DNA of 64,000 nt from Sphingobacteriaceae bacterium (GCA_903642215.1 CAHJWG010000006.1:124001-188000), one strand, 5' to 3'. Shown: positions 34,765 to 43,830, counted from the first letter of the stretch. Numbers and translations are program-made. Notes: generated by a model not told the origin, from the letters alone.

Positions 34765-36501
34765 ATGGCACAACAACCTTTAATCCGAAACCTGGCCGTC
34801 ATCAGCGATCGCCAAACCTGTGCAATTATTGATACCGAAGGAACCATCAGCTGGTATTGCCCGAACAGGTTTGACAATGAAGCCGTTTTTTCTTTGTTGA
34901 TTGATGAAAAACAAGGCGGTTTCTGGACGGTAGAAGCCAGCGAAAAAGTATTTACCAACCGTAAATTTAACAACCGGAGCAGTATTTTAGATACTGTTTT
35001 TAGCACACAAAAATCCGGGTTTACTATTACCGACTGGATGCCGGTTAATAGTAATTTTAAAGGTATCTGCCGGAAATTTTCTAAAGTACCGTCGGCAGTT
35101 ACAAATCAGATCAGGCTGCGGCCGGATTACGGCATGATGCAGGAAACGCCGGAAAATCAGCAAAACCACAGCGTACGTTTCCTACGTTCCGGTTTGTGGC
35201 TGCACGCCTCTCATCCGATTACAATTTATGGCGAACTGGTTACTTTTATCATTCCTGAAAATGAAGAAGGCTGGGCTGTTTTAACTAACCGGGAAACCGT
35301 TACACTCACGGATATGGATGCTTCTTTTAGCACTACTTTATCCGGATGGGAAGAATTTGAACAATTGCTAAATTACAACGGACCGTATCAGGAAGAGGTA
35401 GAAAATTCTATCCGTGCGCTGCAGCAATTCGTTTATCAGCCAACAGGCGGTATTATTGCGGCGGCTACCACCTCTTTGCCCGAAGTTTTAGGCGGAGAAC
35501 GCAATTATGATTACCGCTACGTTTGGACGCGCGATGCCGCTTTAATTACCGGTGCCTTGGCGCAAATTGAAACTACCGGCGAAATTGAGCGCAAATTTTT
35601 GGCCTTTATTGCCGGCGCAATGAAGGAAAACGGCCAGGATCATGTATCGCCGTTTTACGCGGTGGATAAAAAACTGATCAAGCATTCACGTAAGCTGCAC
35701 CATATTTCGGGTTATAAACAAAGCACGCCGGTTTTATTGGGAAATAGTGCTGCAAACCAGCGCCAGCTTGATGCGGAAGCAAATATCCTGCTGGCTTCTA
35801 AAGTGATTTATGATAAATATCAGGATAAAATAAATTGGGATACGGTAGAACAGATTGCGGATTTTATCTGCCTGAACTGGCAGCATAAAGATAACGGGAT
35901 CTGGGAAGAAAGCACAACGCGGCATTATACCAGCAGCAAAGTTTTTGCGGCACGCGGCCTCGAATTTATGGCTGCTTACCAGGAAGACAAAGCAAAAGCG
36001 AAACGCTGGCAGGAAAATGCAGCACAAATACGCGCTTTTGTAAAAGATAATTGCATGACGAAAAGCGGTGCTTATGCTGTTTTTGCCGGTTCGGAAGATG
36101 TTGATATTTCTACCGCTTTATTTATTCCGTGGTCTTATGACGAGCCGGACAGCCCGGCCGTAAAGGCAACTATCAAACAACTGGAAGAACAATATTCCAA
36201 AAAAAACTTATACTGGCGGCGGCTGGAAGAATTTGAGTCTTATAAAGAAGGTGCTTTTTTGGCCGGAACCTGCTGGATGGCCCATTATTACGCAATTGCA
36301 GGTGATTTGATTAAATCGAAAGCAATTATCGATGCTGTTCTCAATTTTAAAAACGATTTGGGTTATTTTAGCGAGGAAGCCGATTTAAACACCGGCCAAA
36401 TGCTCGGGAACTTCCCGCAAACCTTTGTTCATTCTTCTTTTATCTGTGCTGTAAACGGTTATAAAATGGCTCTGGCCGGAAAAGACAGCCGGGTTTATTA
36501 A
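34765..36501 (+). CDS. GH15 glucoamylase-like protein
   Basis: A 578-residue cytosolic protein with no signal peptide. The N-terminal beta-sandwich (about 1-200) starts LIRNLAVISDRQTCAIIDTEGTISWYCPNRFD, as in bacterial GH15 proteins. The (alpha/alpha)6 barrel follows, with NYDYRYVWTRDAALITGALA around residues 250-270, where GH15 enzymes place substrate-binding Trp-Arg-Asp. A region with NGIWEESTTRHYTSSKVFA may hold a catalytic Glu. GTCWMAHYYAIAGD and ADLNTGQMLGNFPQTFVHSS follow near the end, where the second catalytic Glu lies in relatives. It acts on alpha-glucans or trehalose; which one cannot be told. An exact motif copy is inside (35318-35329) and a sister-form near copy at 34991-35002. 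Confidence 0.9.
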   Translation: MAQQPLIRNLAVISDRQTCAIIDTEGTISWYCPNRFDNEAVFSLLIDEKQGGFWTVEASEKVFTNRKFNNRSSILDTVFSTQKSGFTITDWMPVNSNFKGICRKFSKVPSAVTNQIRLRPDYGMMQETPENQQNHSVRFLRSGLWLHASHPITIYGELVTFIIPENEEGWAVLTNRETVTLTDMDASFSTTLSGWEEFEQLLNYNGPYQEEVENSIRALQQFVYQPTGGIIAAATTSLPEVLGGERNYDYRYVWTRDAALITGALAQIETTGEIERKFLAFIAGAMKENGQDHVSPFYAVDKKLIKHSRKLHHISGYKQSTPVLLGNSAANQRQLDAEANILLASKVIYDKYQDKINWDTVEQIADFICLNWQHKDNGIWEESTTRHYTSSKVFAARGLEFMAAYQEDKAKAKRWQENAAQIRAFVKDNCMTKSGAYAVFAGSEDVDISTALFIPWSYDEPDSPAVKATIKQLEEQYSKKNLYWRRLEEFESYKEGAFLAGTCWMAHYYAIAGDLIKSKAIIDAVLNFKNDLGYFSEEADLNTGQMLGNFPQTFVHSSFICAVNGYKMALAGKDSRVY

Positions 36502-36932
36502 AGCATAAATTTTATTCTGCGGAAAATAGATTAAGCTTTAACCGGATTTAAAGCGAAAACATCAAAATAACCGGAAATTTTTAAATTATTCTGATGCTTC
36601 TTTTACCGGCAAAAATCTCTTTGTAAAAAGCATTCCGTTCGGATCGTTCATCCAATATTTCTTGTGGTGAAAATGAACTTTAAGACGATACTTTCCCCGG
36701 TAAATACTGATTATATTTTATGTTTCAACTTAAAACCGGAAGCTATACGCCGGTATTACCAATAATATTTCGGATAAATTTTCGATAAATAAAAAACTGA
36801 ATTATTATATATATTAGCCTATTATTTCAATGCGAAACCTAAAAAACTAACGGTAAAAGAAGCATGCTGATCACTATATTTTTTATCAGGAACTTAAACT
36901 CGTCGGCAATATTTTAAGCAAATCCTCTAACA
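36502..36932. other. Intergenic region with two motif copies
   Basis: A 431-base AT-rich gap. Exact forward motif at 36594-36605 (followed by CCGGC, AAAAATC) and exact reverse motif at 36854-36865. The latter runs directly into CTGATCACTATATTTTTTATCAG, which can fold back. No ORF or RNA gene was seen. The FecA-like receptor's promoter should lie at the right-hand end. Confidence 0.55.
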
Positions 36933-39119
36933 ATGAGTAGAACTTTTAAATCTGTACTGCTTTTATTAACATTTTTTTTGCTGATTCTTGATTCTAAAGC
37001 CCAGCAAAAATCCCTTCAAGATACGCTTAAACTGGATAGCGTAAACATTAAAGCAGCGCGTTTCAGGAATTTACCGGACGTAATCGGTACAAATATTTTT
37101 GCCGGTAAAAGAAGCTTTTCCGTTACCCCCGATGCCGGCCGTGCCAACCTTGCCGGCAATAATGCCCGGATGATTTTTGCGCAGGTTCCGGGTGTAAATG
37201 TGTGGGAAATGGATGGTGCAGGCTTACAAATTAATATCGGTACGCGCGGCACAGATACGCATCGTTCCATCGAAACCAACATGCGGCAAAATGGCTACAA
37301 TTTTAATTCGGATATTTTTGGTTACCCGGAAGCGCATTATACGCCGCCTTTTCAGGGGATTAGTGAAATTCAGATTGTTCGCGGTTCTGCTGCCTTACAG
37401 TTTGGCAGCCAGTTTGGCGGGATGGTAAATTACAAAATAAAAGAAGGCGATACCAGCAAGGTTTTAGGCGTAGAAAGTGAGCAAAGTGCAGGCTCAAACC
37501 GCTTTTTTAATTCCTTTAATGCCGTGGGAGGCAAAAGCGGAAAGTTTACTTATTACAGCTATTTTTCTATCCGGAGCGGTGACGGCTGGCGGCCTGATGC
37601 TGCCTTTAATTACCAGTCTTTTTATGTTGATTTACGCTACCAATTTAACAGTAAAGGCAGTATTGCGCTGCAGTTTTCACGGTCTGATTACCGGCAGCAA
37701 ATTGCAGGCGGATTAACCGATGCACAGTTTAATGCAGATAGTAGGCAATCTACCCGGTCACGTAATTTTTTTAATCCGGAGATTAACCTGCCGGCATTAC
37801 TTTTTAACTATAACCTAAGTAAAAACACCAGGCTGGAAGTTACTTCCCATGTTTTGATCGGACAAAGAAACAGCGTGCAGTTTATTGCCAACCCAAATGT
37901 GGCAGACACTATAAATACAAGTTCAAAATCCTATAATCCACGGCAGGTTGACCGTGATTATTATCATGGTTTTACCACCGAAGCACGGTTGCTGCACCGT
38001 TACCATTTGGGTAATTTGTATAGCACATTTACTTCCGGTATCCGGTACTCTACCGAACATACGCAAAGGCAGCAAAAAGGAACAGGCACAACAGCGGCAG
38101 ATTTTGATCTGTCTTTGATCAAACCTTACGGGATCGACTTAAATCTGCATACTATAAATTATGCTGTTTTTGCAGAGAATATCTTCCAGCTCACGCCGGC
38201 TTTAAGTATTACACCCGGCTTTCGGTACGAAAATATCAACACCAGCATGACGGGTGTAATCAACAATGCAAGTTTTCCGGTATCGTATAAATCCGACCGG
38301 CATTTCCCGCTTTTCGGCACCGGTTTGCAGTATCAGGTTGGTGCAGGAAGTCAGTTTTACGGTAATATTTCGCAGGCCTACCGCCCGTATATCTACGCCA
38401 ATGTTACACCTGCTGATCAGTTAGGATTAATCAACCCGAATTTAAAAGACAGCCGCGGCTACACCACAGATTTGGGTTACAGAGGGCATTTAAAAAATAT
38501 TTTCAACTTCGATATTGATGCTTTTTATGTTTATTACGGTAACCGGGTTGGCAACCTCACCCAGGTTAACAGCAGTAATCAAACCTATCTTTACACCACC
38601 AATATCGGCAACGCAGTTGTAAAAGGCATTGAGGCGTACACAGAAGTCTCTTTACTACACATGTTAAATACGCACGTAAATTACGATTTCAGGCTGTTTA
38701 GTTCTTCGGCATATAACCACGCCAGATACACCAGCGGCCAGATTGCGCAGTCCGGCAAAAATGTTAGCCTGGCAGGAAACCAAACAGAAGGAACACCGGA
38801 TTGGATAGAACGTGCCGGACTTACTTTTTTAAACAGGCAATTTACCAGCACTTTGCAGTTTAGTTACGTTGCAAAAAATTACAGCGATGCTAACAATACT
38901 GTTTTCAATGTTACCGGAGCTTCCGGCGTTGTGCCGGCGTACCACGTTTTTGATTGGGCTTTTAGCTACACCTTTTTAAGGCACTATCACCTCACCGCAA
39001 ATGTGAACAATATTTTGGATGCCAGATATTTTACCAGGCGCATCAATATGTATCCGGGTCCGGGAATTTTGCCTGCCGACGGCAGAAGTTTTAATGTTGG
39101 TTTTGGATTGAATTTGTAA
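36933..39119 (+). CDS. TonB-dependent receptor, FecA-like
   Basis: A 728-residue receptor without the N-terminal carboxypeptidase-like domain that the others here have. After the signal (LLLLTFFLLILDSKAQ) comes LKLDSVNIKAARFRNLPDVIG, then the plug with ARMIFAQVPGVNVWEMDGAG, LQINIGTRGTDTHRSIETNM, ISEIQIVRGSAALQFGSQFG and GGMVNYKIK. The barrel ends GRSFNVGFGLNL. The layout, with RGTD-type plug and long loops, resembles the FecA/FepA group, so a ferric chelate is a fair guess. Not part of an obvious operon. A near copy of the motif at 37106-37117 encodes GKRSF. Confidence 0.88.
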   Translation: MSRTFKSVLLLLTFFLLILDSKAQQKSLQDTLKLDSVNIKAARFRNLPDVIGTNIFAGKRSFSVTPDAGRANLAGNNARMIFAQVPGVNVWEMDGAGLQINIGTRGTDTHRSIETNMRQNGYNFNSDIFGYPEAHYTPPFQGISEIQIVRGSAALQFGSQFGGMVNYKIKEGDTSKVLGVESEQSAGSNRFFNSFNAVGGKSGKFTYYSYFSIRSGDGWRPDAAFNYQSFYVDLRYQFNSKGSIALQFSRSDYRQQIAGGLTDAQFNADSRQSTRSRNFFNPEINLPALLFNYNLSKNTRLEVTSHVLIGQRNSVQFIANPNVADTINTSSKSYNPRQVDRDYYHGFTTEARLLHRYHLGNLYSTFTSGIRYSTEHTQRQQKGTGTTAADFDLSLIKPYGIDLNLHTINYAVFAENIFQLTPALSITPGFRYENINTSMTGVINNASFPVSYKSDRHFPLFGTGLQYQVGAGSQFYGNISQAYRPYIYANVTPADQLGLINPNLKDSRGYTTDLGYRGHLKNIFNFDIDAFYVYYGNRVGNLTQVNSSNQTYLYTTNIGNAVVKGIEAYTEVSLLHMLNTHVNYDFRLFSSSAYNHARYTSGQIAQSGKNVSLAGNQTEGTPDWIERAGLTFLNRQFTSTLQFSYVAKNYSDANNTVFNVTGASGVVPAYHVFDWAFSYTFLRHYHLTANVNNILDARYFTRRINMYPGPGILPADGRSFNVGFGLNL

Positions 39120-39179
39120 GAAAGCCCGATACTTGTTTTACCGTAGTAATTTCTGTAATGAAACTTCCCAACTAACTAT

Positions 39180-40253
39180 TTACTTCCAGGCATTCCTTAA
39201 AAACCTAATCCAGTTTTCATGTAAAATATTGTTAATATCCGCTGGAGAATAACCTCGCGCAGCTAATAAATCCTCCAGTTTTTGCAGATCAGCAATTGTT
39301 TCCAGATCATACGGACATTGTTCGCGGCCGAAAGCACCATCCAGATCAGAACCGATCCCAACATGCAAACAATTACCGGCCAACTGGCAAATATAATCCA
39401 GGTGATCAATCACTTTATCCAAATTACAGTCCATTGCTTTCGGGTCTGATTTTCCGCGAACCCAATTTGGCACCATCATCCAGGCATCCATCGCGCCGCC
39501 AATTACTGCGCCGCGATCAATCAAAGCTTTAATCTGATCATCACTAAACTGCCGGTTGTGGTTTACCAGCGCGCGGCAATTATTATGGCTCGCCCAAATA
39601 TGTCCGTTAAAGTGATCCAAAGCTTCCCAAAAACTGTCATCGCATAAATGTGTAGCATCTAAAATAATGTTCAATTCCTCCATTTTTCGCAGCAACTCCT
39701 GCCCTTTTGCGCCCATAAAACCGGTTGCATCCGTGCCTTGCGCATATCTTCCCGGTCCGTAATGCGCAGGGCCAACCGCACGCAAACCATCCTGATAAGC
39801 TTTCTCTAAGTGTTGCATGGAAATAATCGAATCCGCACCTTCCAGGCTCAAAATATAGCCAATTGGTTTTTTTTCTGCGGAGGAAGTTTTATCTTCCCAC
39901 AAATTCAAATGCTTTTCCAGCGAATCTAAATCATTAATTTGCACCATTTCGCCTGCAAATTCCATCGCTTTGTACCAAGCCAATTGCCCTTGCGTTTGCG
40001 CCCAGGCTTGTTCCGGCGAGTGCCAGCCCGGAAGCGGGTTTTCCGGTGAAACATAACGTGCAATTTGCGTAGCCACCACCAAACCGATGTTGCCTTTGCG
40101 CAGTTCGAGCAGCGAAACCACGGCTTTGGCACGATCAGGTTTATCGGTTAAACCAACTTCGCGCGCGTTTATTTCGGCAACAGGTTTGGTTAAATCCCGG
40201 TTCCATTCCAGCGCATTCATACTTAGGTCGAGGTGTGCATCAACAATAAACAT
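39180..40253 (-). CDS. M19 membrane-dipeptidase-type peptidase
   Basis: A 357-residue zinc dipeptidase of family M19: DAHLDLS at residues 5-11 carries the His-x-Asp metal ligands, followed by LSLEGADSI with the bridging Glu, ILDATHLCDDSFWEAL and IWASHNNCRALVNHNRQFSDDQIKA with later His ligands, and IGSDLDGAFGREQ. No signal peptide, so it should be cytosolic. M19 enzymes accept dipeptides with a D-residue at the C-terminal side. It is last in the operon behind the PLP enzyme (7 bases between), which fits supply of D-amino acids from wall fragments or diet. Confidence 0.9.
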   Translation of the reverse strand: MFIVDAHLDLSMNALEWNRDLTKPVAEINAREVGLTDKPDRAKAVVSLLELRKGNIGLVVATQIARYVSPENPLPGWHSPEQAWAQTQGQLAWYKAMEFAGEMVQINDLDSLEKHLNLWEDKTSSAEKKPIGYILSLEGADSIISMQHLEKAYQDGLRAVGPAHYGPGRYAQGTDATGFMGAKGQELLRKMEELNIILDATHLCDDSFWEALDHFNGHIWASHNNCRALVNHNRQFSDDQIKALIDRGAVIGGAMDAWMMVPNWVRGKSDPKAMDCNLDKVIDHLDYICQLAGNCLHVGIGSDLDGAFGREQCPYDLETIADLQKLEDLLAARGYSPADINNILHENWIRFLRNAWK

Positions 40254-40260
40254 TGTGTTT

Positions 40261-41370
40261 TTATAAGGTGATTTTTCGGTTTCGGGCCAAGGTTTCCCAG
40301 CTGCCGGTTATTTCGTTATTTTCTATAGTGATGCCAAACTGATGCAAAGCAACCGTTGGGCAAATATGGTAAGGCAATCCGTATAAAATATCGCCGATTT
40401 TGTAGGGATGATTTTCACCTGCATCAGCAACCAAATGTTCTTCGCTGTGGCTAATAAGTTGTAGTTCCGGCGCGTTTAAAAACCGGACACGGTGCTGCAA
40501 ATCACTTTCGGAAGCTACGGATTTATGGCCCAAATCGATACAGATTTTCGTTTCATCCGGTAGCGAAACTACGCGGGCAACCACCAAAGCGGCCGGCAAA
40601 AAAGGTTGTTCCGCAAAATGCTGCTGATAACCGTCGTCCCAATAAATAAAAGTGCCGGGACTACATTCTACATCCGTTTCTTCCGCATAAAACGGAAAAG
40701 TTGGTGTGCCGCCTGCAATAATTCTAACAGAAGAAAAACCTTTTTCCAGTAATTCCTGCCATACTATTTTTACCTGCATAAAAGCAGTATGCCATTGTGT
40801 TCTGCGGATTTCCAGATTCGGTTCGTGAATATGGCCGTCGTAAGCGTGCAAACCCAAAGGCTGCAATGCTGTTTTTATCGCACAAAATTCATAAAGCTCA
40901 ACGGCTTGTTTTGGATTGATGCCCGTGCGGTTCATACCAACATTTACATCGACATAAACTTTGATTTGGGTTGAATTTTGACTGGCAATTTCGTTCAGTT
41001 TTTCTGCGGAGAAGTGATTATCCACCAAACAGGAAAAATCGGTTTCGGAATACTTTTTCATCAATTCCAAAAAACGGAAAACGTTTGCGCCAACCGGCTG
41101 ATAAGCCAGCAAAACATCCGGCACGCCGGCTAAACCAAGCATTTCCGCTTCGGCAATCGTCGCGCATTTAAACTTGCCGATGCCAGATTTCAGCATTAAC
41201 AAAACCGGCTCAATGGCTTTGCAGGTTTTAATATGTGGCCGCAAACGATCTGCATCATCAATCCGGCTAATCAGTAAATCAATATTTTGCTGTACACGAT
41301 TTGGGTAGATAACCAGCGCGGGCGTTTGCAGGTTTTCCGTGTTATTTATTTGATACCAGGAACTGGACAT
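40261..41370 (-). CDS. Fold-type III PLP enzyme, D-serine dehydratase/D-threonine aldolase family
   Basis: A 369-residue alanine-racemase-type PLP enzyme. LRPHIKTCKA holds the Schiff-base lysine, Lys48. The metal site near the end reads LPYHICPTVALH, with His335-x-Cys337. As I recall the literature, eukaryotic-type D-serine dehydratases bind zinc through His-x-Cys, whereas D-threonine aldolases use His-x-Asp, so D-serine dehydratase is the better call. Database labels usually say D-TA family. Neighbours agree: RidA, which clears the 2-aminoacrylate made by serine dehydratases, and a GntP-type permease like DsdX, lie upstream in the same direction. The start codon is embedded in a copy of the sister motif. 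Confidence 0.8.
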   Translation of the reverse strand: MSSSWYQINNTENLQTPALVIYPNRVQQNIDLLISRIDDADRLRPHIKTCKAIEPVLLMLKSGIGKFKCATIAEAEMLGLAGVPDVLLAYQPVGANVFRFLELMKKYSETDFSCLVDNHFSAEKLNEIASQNSTQIKVYVDVNVGMNRTGINPKQAVELYEFCAIKTALQPLGLHAYDGHIHEPNLEIRRTQWHTAFMQVKIVWQELLEKGFSSVRIIAGGTPTFPFYAEETDVECSPGTFIYWDDGYQQHFAEQPFLPAALVVARVVSLPDETKICIDLGHKSVASESDLQHRVRFLNAPELQLISHSEEHLVADAGENHPYKIGDILYGLPYHICPTVALHQFGITIENNEITGSWETLARNRKITL

Positions 41371-41380
41371 GCTGTTTTTA
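41369..41380. repeat. Sister motif at a start codon
   Basis: ATGCTGTTTTTA on the plus strand; on the coding strand the copy reads TAAAAACAGCAT and its last two bases are the first two of the PLP enzyme's ATG. The outer part continues TCGGTATAAA. Confidence 0.8.
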
Positions 41381-41391
41381 TCGGTATAAAT

Positions 41392-41763
41392 TTAGGCAAT
41401 TGCTAAACCTTCAATCCGCTCAAAATGCTTTTTGTTTAGCGTAACGATAGGCAAATTGTGTGTGATGCAAGTGGCTGCAATAAAAATATCACGAAATTCT
41501 ATGAGTTGGTTTTTGGCTTTTAGCTGAAGAAATATTTCAGCTGCTTTTACTGCAATCAAATCCGTAAATGGTAATACTTCTATGCCTTGTAAAAGCGTAT
41601 CAACACTGTCTTCTTTTTCTATCGTTGTTGCACCGATGTAAAGTTCGTATGAGGTTACAGAGGATATAGAAATATTGCTTTGTTTTATGTATTGATAGAA
41701 AACTGTAGAAAACTTATCTTTTGTTCTAATGTGCTGGATAATAACGCTCGTATCAACAATCAT
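41392..41763 (-). CDS. vapC: VapC-type PIN-domain toxin
   Basis: A 123-residue PIN-domain ribonuclease. The acidic residues of the active site are visible as VDTSV (Asp4), SYELYIGA (Glu40) and RDIFIAATCI (Asp92), followed by the closing LPIVTLNKKHFERIEGL. Such toxins cleave tRNA or rRNA when not held by their antitoxin. The start overlaps the antitoxin's stop by 4 bases (ATGA arrangement), the usual sign of translational coupling. The pair lies inside an otherwise metabolic operon, between RidA and the PLP enzyme (21 bases to the latter's start). Confidence 0.9.
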   Translation of the reverse strand: MIVDTSVIIQHIRTKDKFSTVFYQYIKQSNISISSVTSYELYIGATTIEKEDSVDTLLQGIEVLPFTDLIAVKAAEIFLQLKAKNQLIEFRDIFIAATCITHNLPIVTLNKKHFERIEGLAIA

Positions 41764-41969
41764 TGTACAGTTGTTAAACCGTTCATTGTTTTGATAGCTT
41801 CTTCAAAAGCGTTAACATCTTCTTCACTCCAAGCAGGCATTTCTGTTATTTTTTTTAGGTAAGCCTCCTTTTCCATCGGATTCCATTCAATCGCTACACC
41901 CAGTTCTTTTAACAATGCTTTTACCAAAGCGCTTTTTGCTTCCGGTACATGAATAACTAACTTTTCCAT
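41760..41969 (-). CDS. Antitoxin of the VapC pair
   Basis: A 69-residue protein directly before the PIN toxin and overlapping it by 4 bases. It begins MEKLVIHVPEAKSALVKALL, a short strand and helix often seen in Bacteroidota antitoxins of PIN toxins, then EAYLKKITEMPAWSEEDVNA and an acidic helix FEEAIKTMNGL that would wrap the toxin. No clear ribbon-helix-helix or AbrB signature can be claimed, so DNA binding is not certain. Identity comes mainly from position, size and charge. Confidence 0.8.
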   Translation of the reverse strand: MEKLVIHVPEAKSALVKALLKELGVAIEWNPMEKEAYLKKITEMPAWSEEDVNAFEEAIKTMNGLTTVQ

Positions 41970-42002
41970 ATAGCTAATTTACTGAATTTCTTGAAAGAAC
42001 CG

Positions 42003-42014
42003 ATGCTGTTTTTA
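42003..42014. repeat. Sister motif in the RidA-antitoxin gap
   Basis: ATGCTGTTTTTA, then CCGCA, then TAATTTTTTA; exact 12-mer copy in the 63-base gap between the antitoxin start and the RidA stop. Confidence 0.75.
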
Positions 42015-42032
42015 CCGCATAATTTTTTAACA

Positions 42033-42503
42033 TCACCACAATTCCATCAAAGCTTCAATTTCTACGGGAATATTATCAGGCAACGAGCCAAAACCAACGG
42101 CACTGCGTACACCGATTCCGTTTTCTTCACCCCAAATCTGTGCAAAAAGTTCACTGCAACCATTGATGATGAACGGATGTTTTTCAAAATCCGAAGTACA
42201 ATTAACCATGCCTAAAACTTTGATTACCCGTTTTACTTTATCTAAACTGCCCAGATTGGTTTTGATGGTAGATAAAATAGTTAAGCCGACCTGGCGCGCG
42301 GCCAGTTTTCCATCTTCCTGGCTAATGCTTTCGCCGATGCGGCCGATGATTAAACTTTTATCATCCTGAACCGGTCCGTGGCCGGAGATATACAAATATT
42401 TGCCGTCGACGAGGTAAGGTTTGTAAACGCCGAGCGGTTTTGGCGCGGGCGGCAGGGTTAATCCTAATTCTTCAAAACGCTCGTCTGCTGTTAAATTTTC
42501 CAT
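42033..42503 (-). CDS. ridA: RidA/YjgF-family deaminase
   Basis: A 156-residue member of the longer RidA subgroup: LVDGKYLYISGHGPVQDDK, GKLAARQVGLTILSTIKTNL, VKVLGMVNCTSDFEKHP, and near the end GVRSAVGFGSLPDNIPVEIEALMEL. The arginine in this last motif corresponds to the one that holds the carboxylate of the enamine in RidA. RidA hydrolyses reactive 2-aminoacrylate to pyruvate and ammonia. A serine dehydratase next door would produce just that compound. It starts 13 bases behind the permease stop, and its ATG is formed by a sister-motif copy. Confidence 0.9.
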   Translation of the reverse strand: MENLTADERFEELGLTLPPAPKPLGVYKPYLVDGKYLYISGHGPVQDDKSLIIGRIGESISQEDGKLAARQVGLTILSTIKTNLGSLDKVKRVIKVLGMVNCTSDFEKHPFIINGCSELFAQIWGEENGIGVRSAVGFGSLPDNIPVEIEALMELW

Positions 42504-42513
42504 GCTGTTTTTA
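42502..42513. repeat. Sister motif at the RidA start codon
   Basis: ATGCTGTTTTTA; on the coding strand TAAAAACAGCAT, sharing its last two bases with the RidA ATG. This repeats the situation at 41369 in the same operon. Confidence 0.8.
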
Positions 42514-42516
42514 TCG

Positions 42517-43830
42517 TTATAAAATTGTGTTTAATAGGAGAACGCCCACTAAGCCAACCAAAGAAACAATGGTTTCCATAATTGACCAGGACAAAAAAGT
42601 ATTTTTTACGCTGAGGTTGAAGTATTCTTTAAAAAGCCAGAAACCGGAATCGTTTACGTGCGAGAAAGCCAAACTTCCGGCTCCGACAGAAAGCACCATT
42701 AAGTTCGGATTGGTATGCGTTACAGTCATAATCGGCAAAATGATACCAACCGTAGTTAAGCCGGCAACCGTGGCAGAACCTACGCAAACGCGAATTGCTG
42801 CGGCAATCAACCAGCCCAAAACAAGTGGCTGGATGTGCAGGTTTTGTAAAAGTGCCGCAAACTGCGTGTTCACACCGGTATCCGTTAAAACCTGTTTTAA
42901 CGCTCCCGAACCGGCAATGATGAGCAGGATGGAAGCAATGTCTTTTACGGCATCAGCATAAAAATTCATCACTTTAACCATGCTTTTGCCTTGGAAAATA
43001 CCAAGCGAAAACGTGGCGTAAGTTATGGCGATGATGAGCACGATGGAAGGTGCGGCCAGAAAGGAAATAAACGGATGGAAATAAGATTTAGCCGGAAAAA
43101 CGAAGGAAGCAACGGTAGTACTCAACAGCAACAGCACCGGTAAAACAGCTGTAAAAAAGCTGTTGAAAGTGCTTGGTAATTCGTTTTCCGGTAATTCCTC
43201 AGCAACAAAAGATTTTAATGGCTGCGATGGCATCTTTTTTAAAGTGCTTGAAAAAACCGGGCCGGCCAAAATGATCGCCGGAACGGCCAAAATAATCCCG
43301 TAAAATAAAGTTAAACCCATGTTGGCATGAAACTGCGTAACCAACGCGGAAGGCGAAGGATGCGGCGGCAAAAAACCATGCGTTACCGAAAGCGCGGCCA
43401 GCATGGGCAAACCAACGGCAACCGCCGGCAGCTTATATTTATAAACCACAGAGAAAATTAAGGGAACCATCAACACGAAACCGATACCGTAAAAAAGCGG
43501 GATGCCGATAATAAAGCCAATCGTCATCATGGCCCATTGGATATTTTTTTGTCCGGAAGCTTGTACAATTACCGTTGCAATCCGCTGTGCGGCACCGCTT
43601 ACGGCCACTAATTTGCCAAACATCGCACCAAGCGTAATCAGGATAACCAACGACGATAAAATATCGCCGATCCCTTTTTCTACCGAGCCGGCAATTTTAT
43701 CCAGCGGAACGCCCAGCAAAATTCCGGCTGCAATGGCAATCAGCAAAAAAGCCAGAAACGGATGCACTTTGCAAACACTGATCAGTAAAATTAAGCTTGC
43801 AATACAAAGTAGGATGATTAAAAAAGTCAT
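42517..43830 (-). CDS. GntP-family permease, probably for D-serine or a related acid
   Basis: A 437-residue membrane protein with about 12 hydrophobic spans. It belongs to the gluconate:H+ symporter family GntP: LLISVCKVHPFLAFLLIAIAAG at the start, GIGDILSSLVILITLGAMFG, GIPLFYGIGFVLMVPLIFS, THGFLPPHPSPSALVTQF, ASILLIIAGSGALKQVLTDTG, IRVCVGSATVAGLTTVGIILP and AFSHVNDSGFWLFKEYF. The family transports gluconate, fructuronate or D-serine (DsdX). The operon partners, a fold-III D-amino-acid lyase and RidA, favour D-serine; no gluconate kinase is nearby. First gene of the operon. Confidence 0.9.
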   Translation of the reverse strand: MTFLIILLCIASLILLISVCKVHPFLAFLLIAIAAGILLGVPLDKIAGSVEKGIGDILSSLVILITLGAMFGKLVAVSGAAQRIATVIVQASGQKNIQWAMMTIGFIIGIPLFYGIGFVLMVPLIFSVVYKYKLPAVAVGLPMLAALSVTHGFLPPHPSPSALVTQFHANMGLTLFYGIILAVPAIILAGPVFSSTLKKMPSQPLKSFVAEELPENELPSTFNSFFTAVLPVLLLLSTTVASFVFPAKSYFHPFISFLAAPSIVLIIAITYATFSLGIFQGKSMVKVMNFYADAVKDIASILLIIAGSGALKQVLTDTGVNTQFAALLQNLHIQPLVLGWLIAAAIRVCVGSATVAGLTTVGIILPIMTVTHTNPNLMVLSVGAGSLAFSHVNDSGFWLFKEYFNLSVKNTFLSWSIMETIVSLVGLVGVLLLNTIL

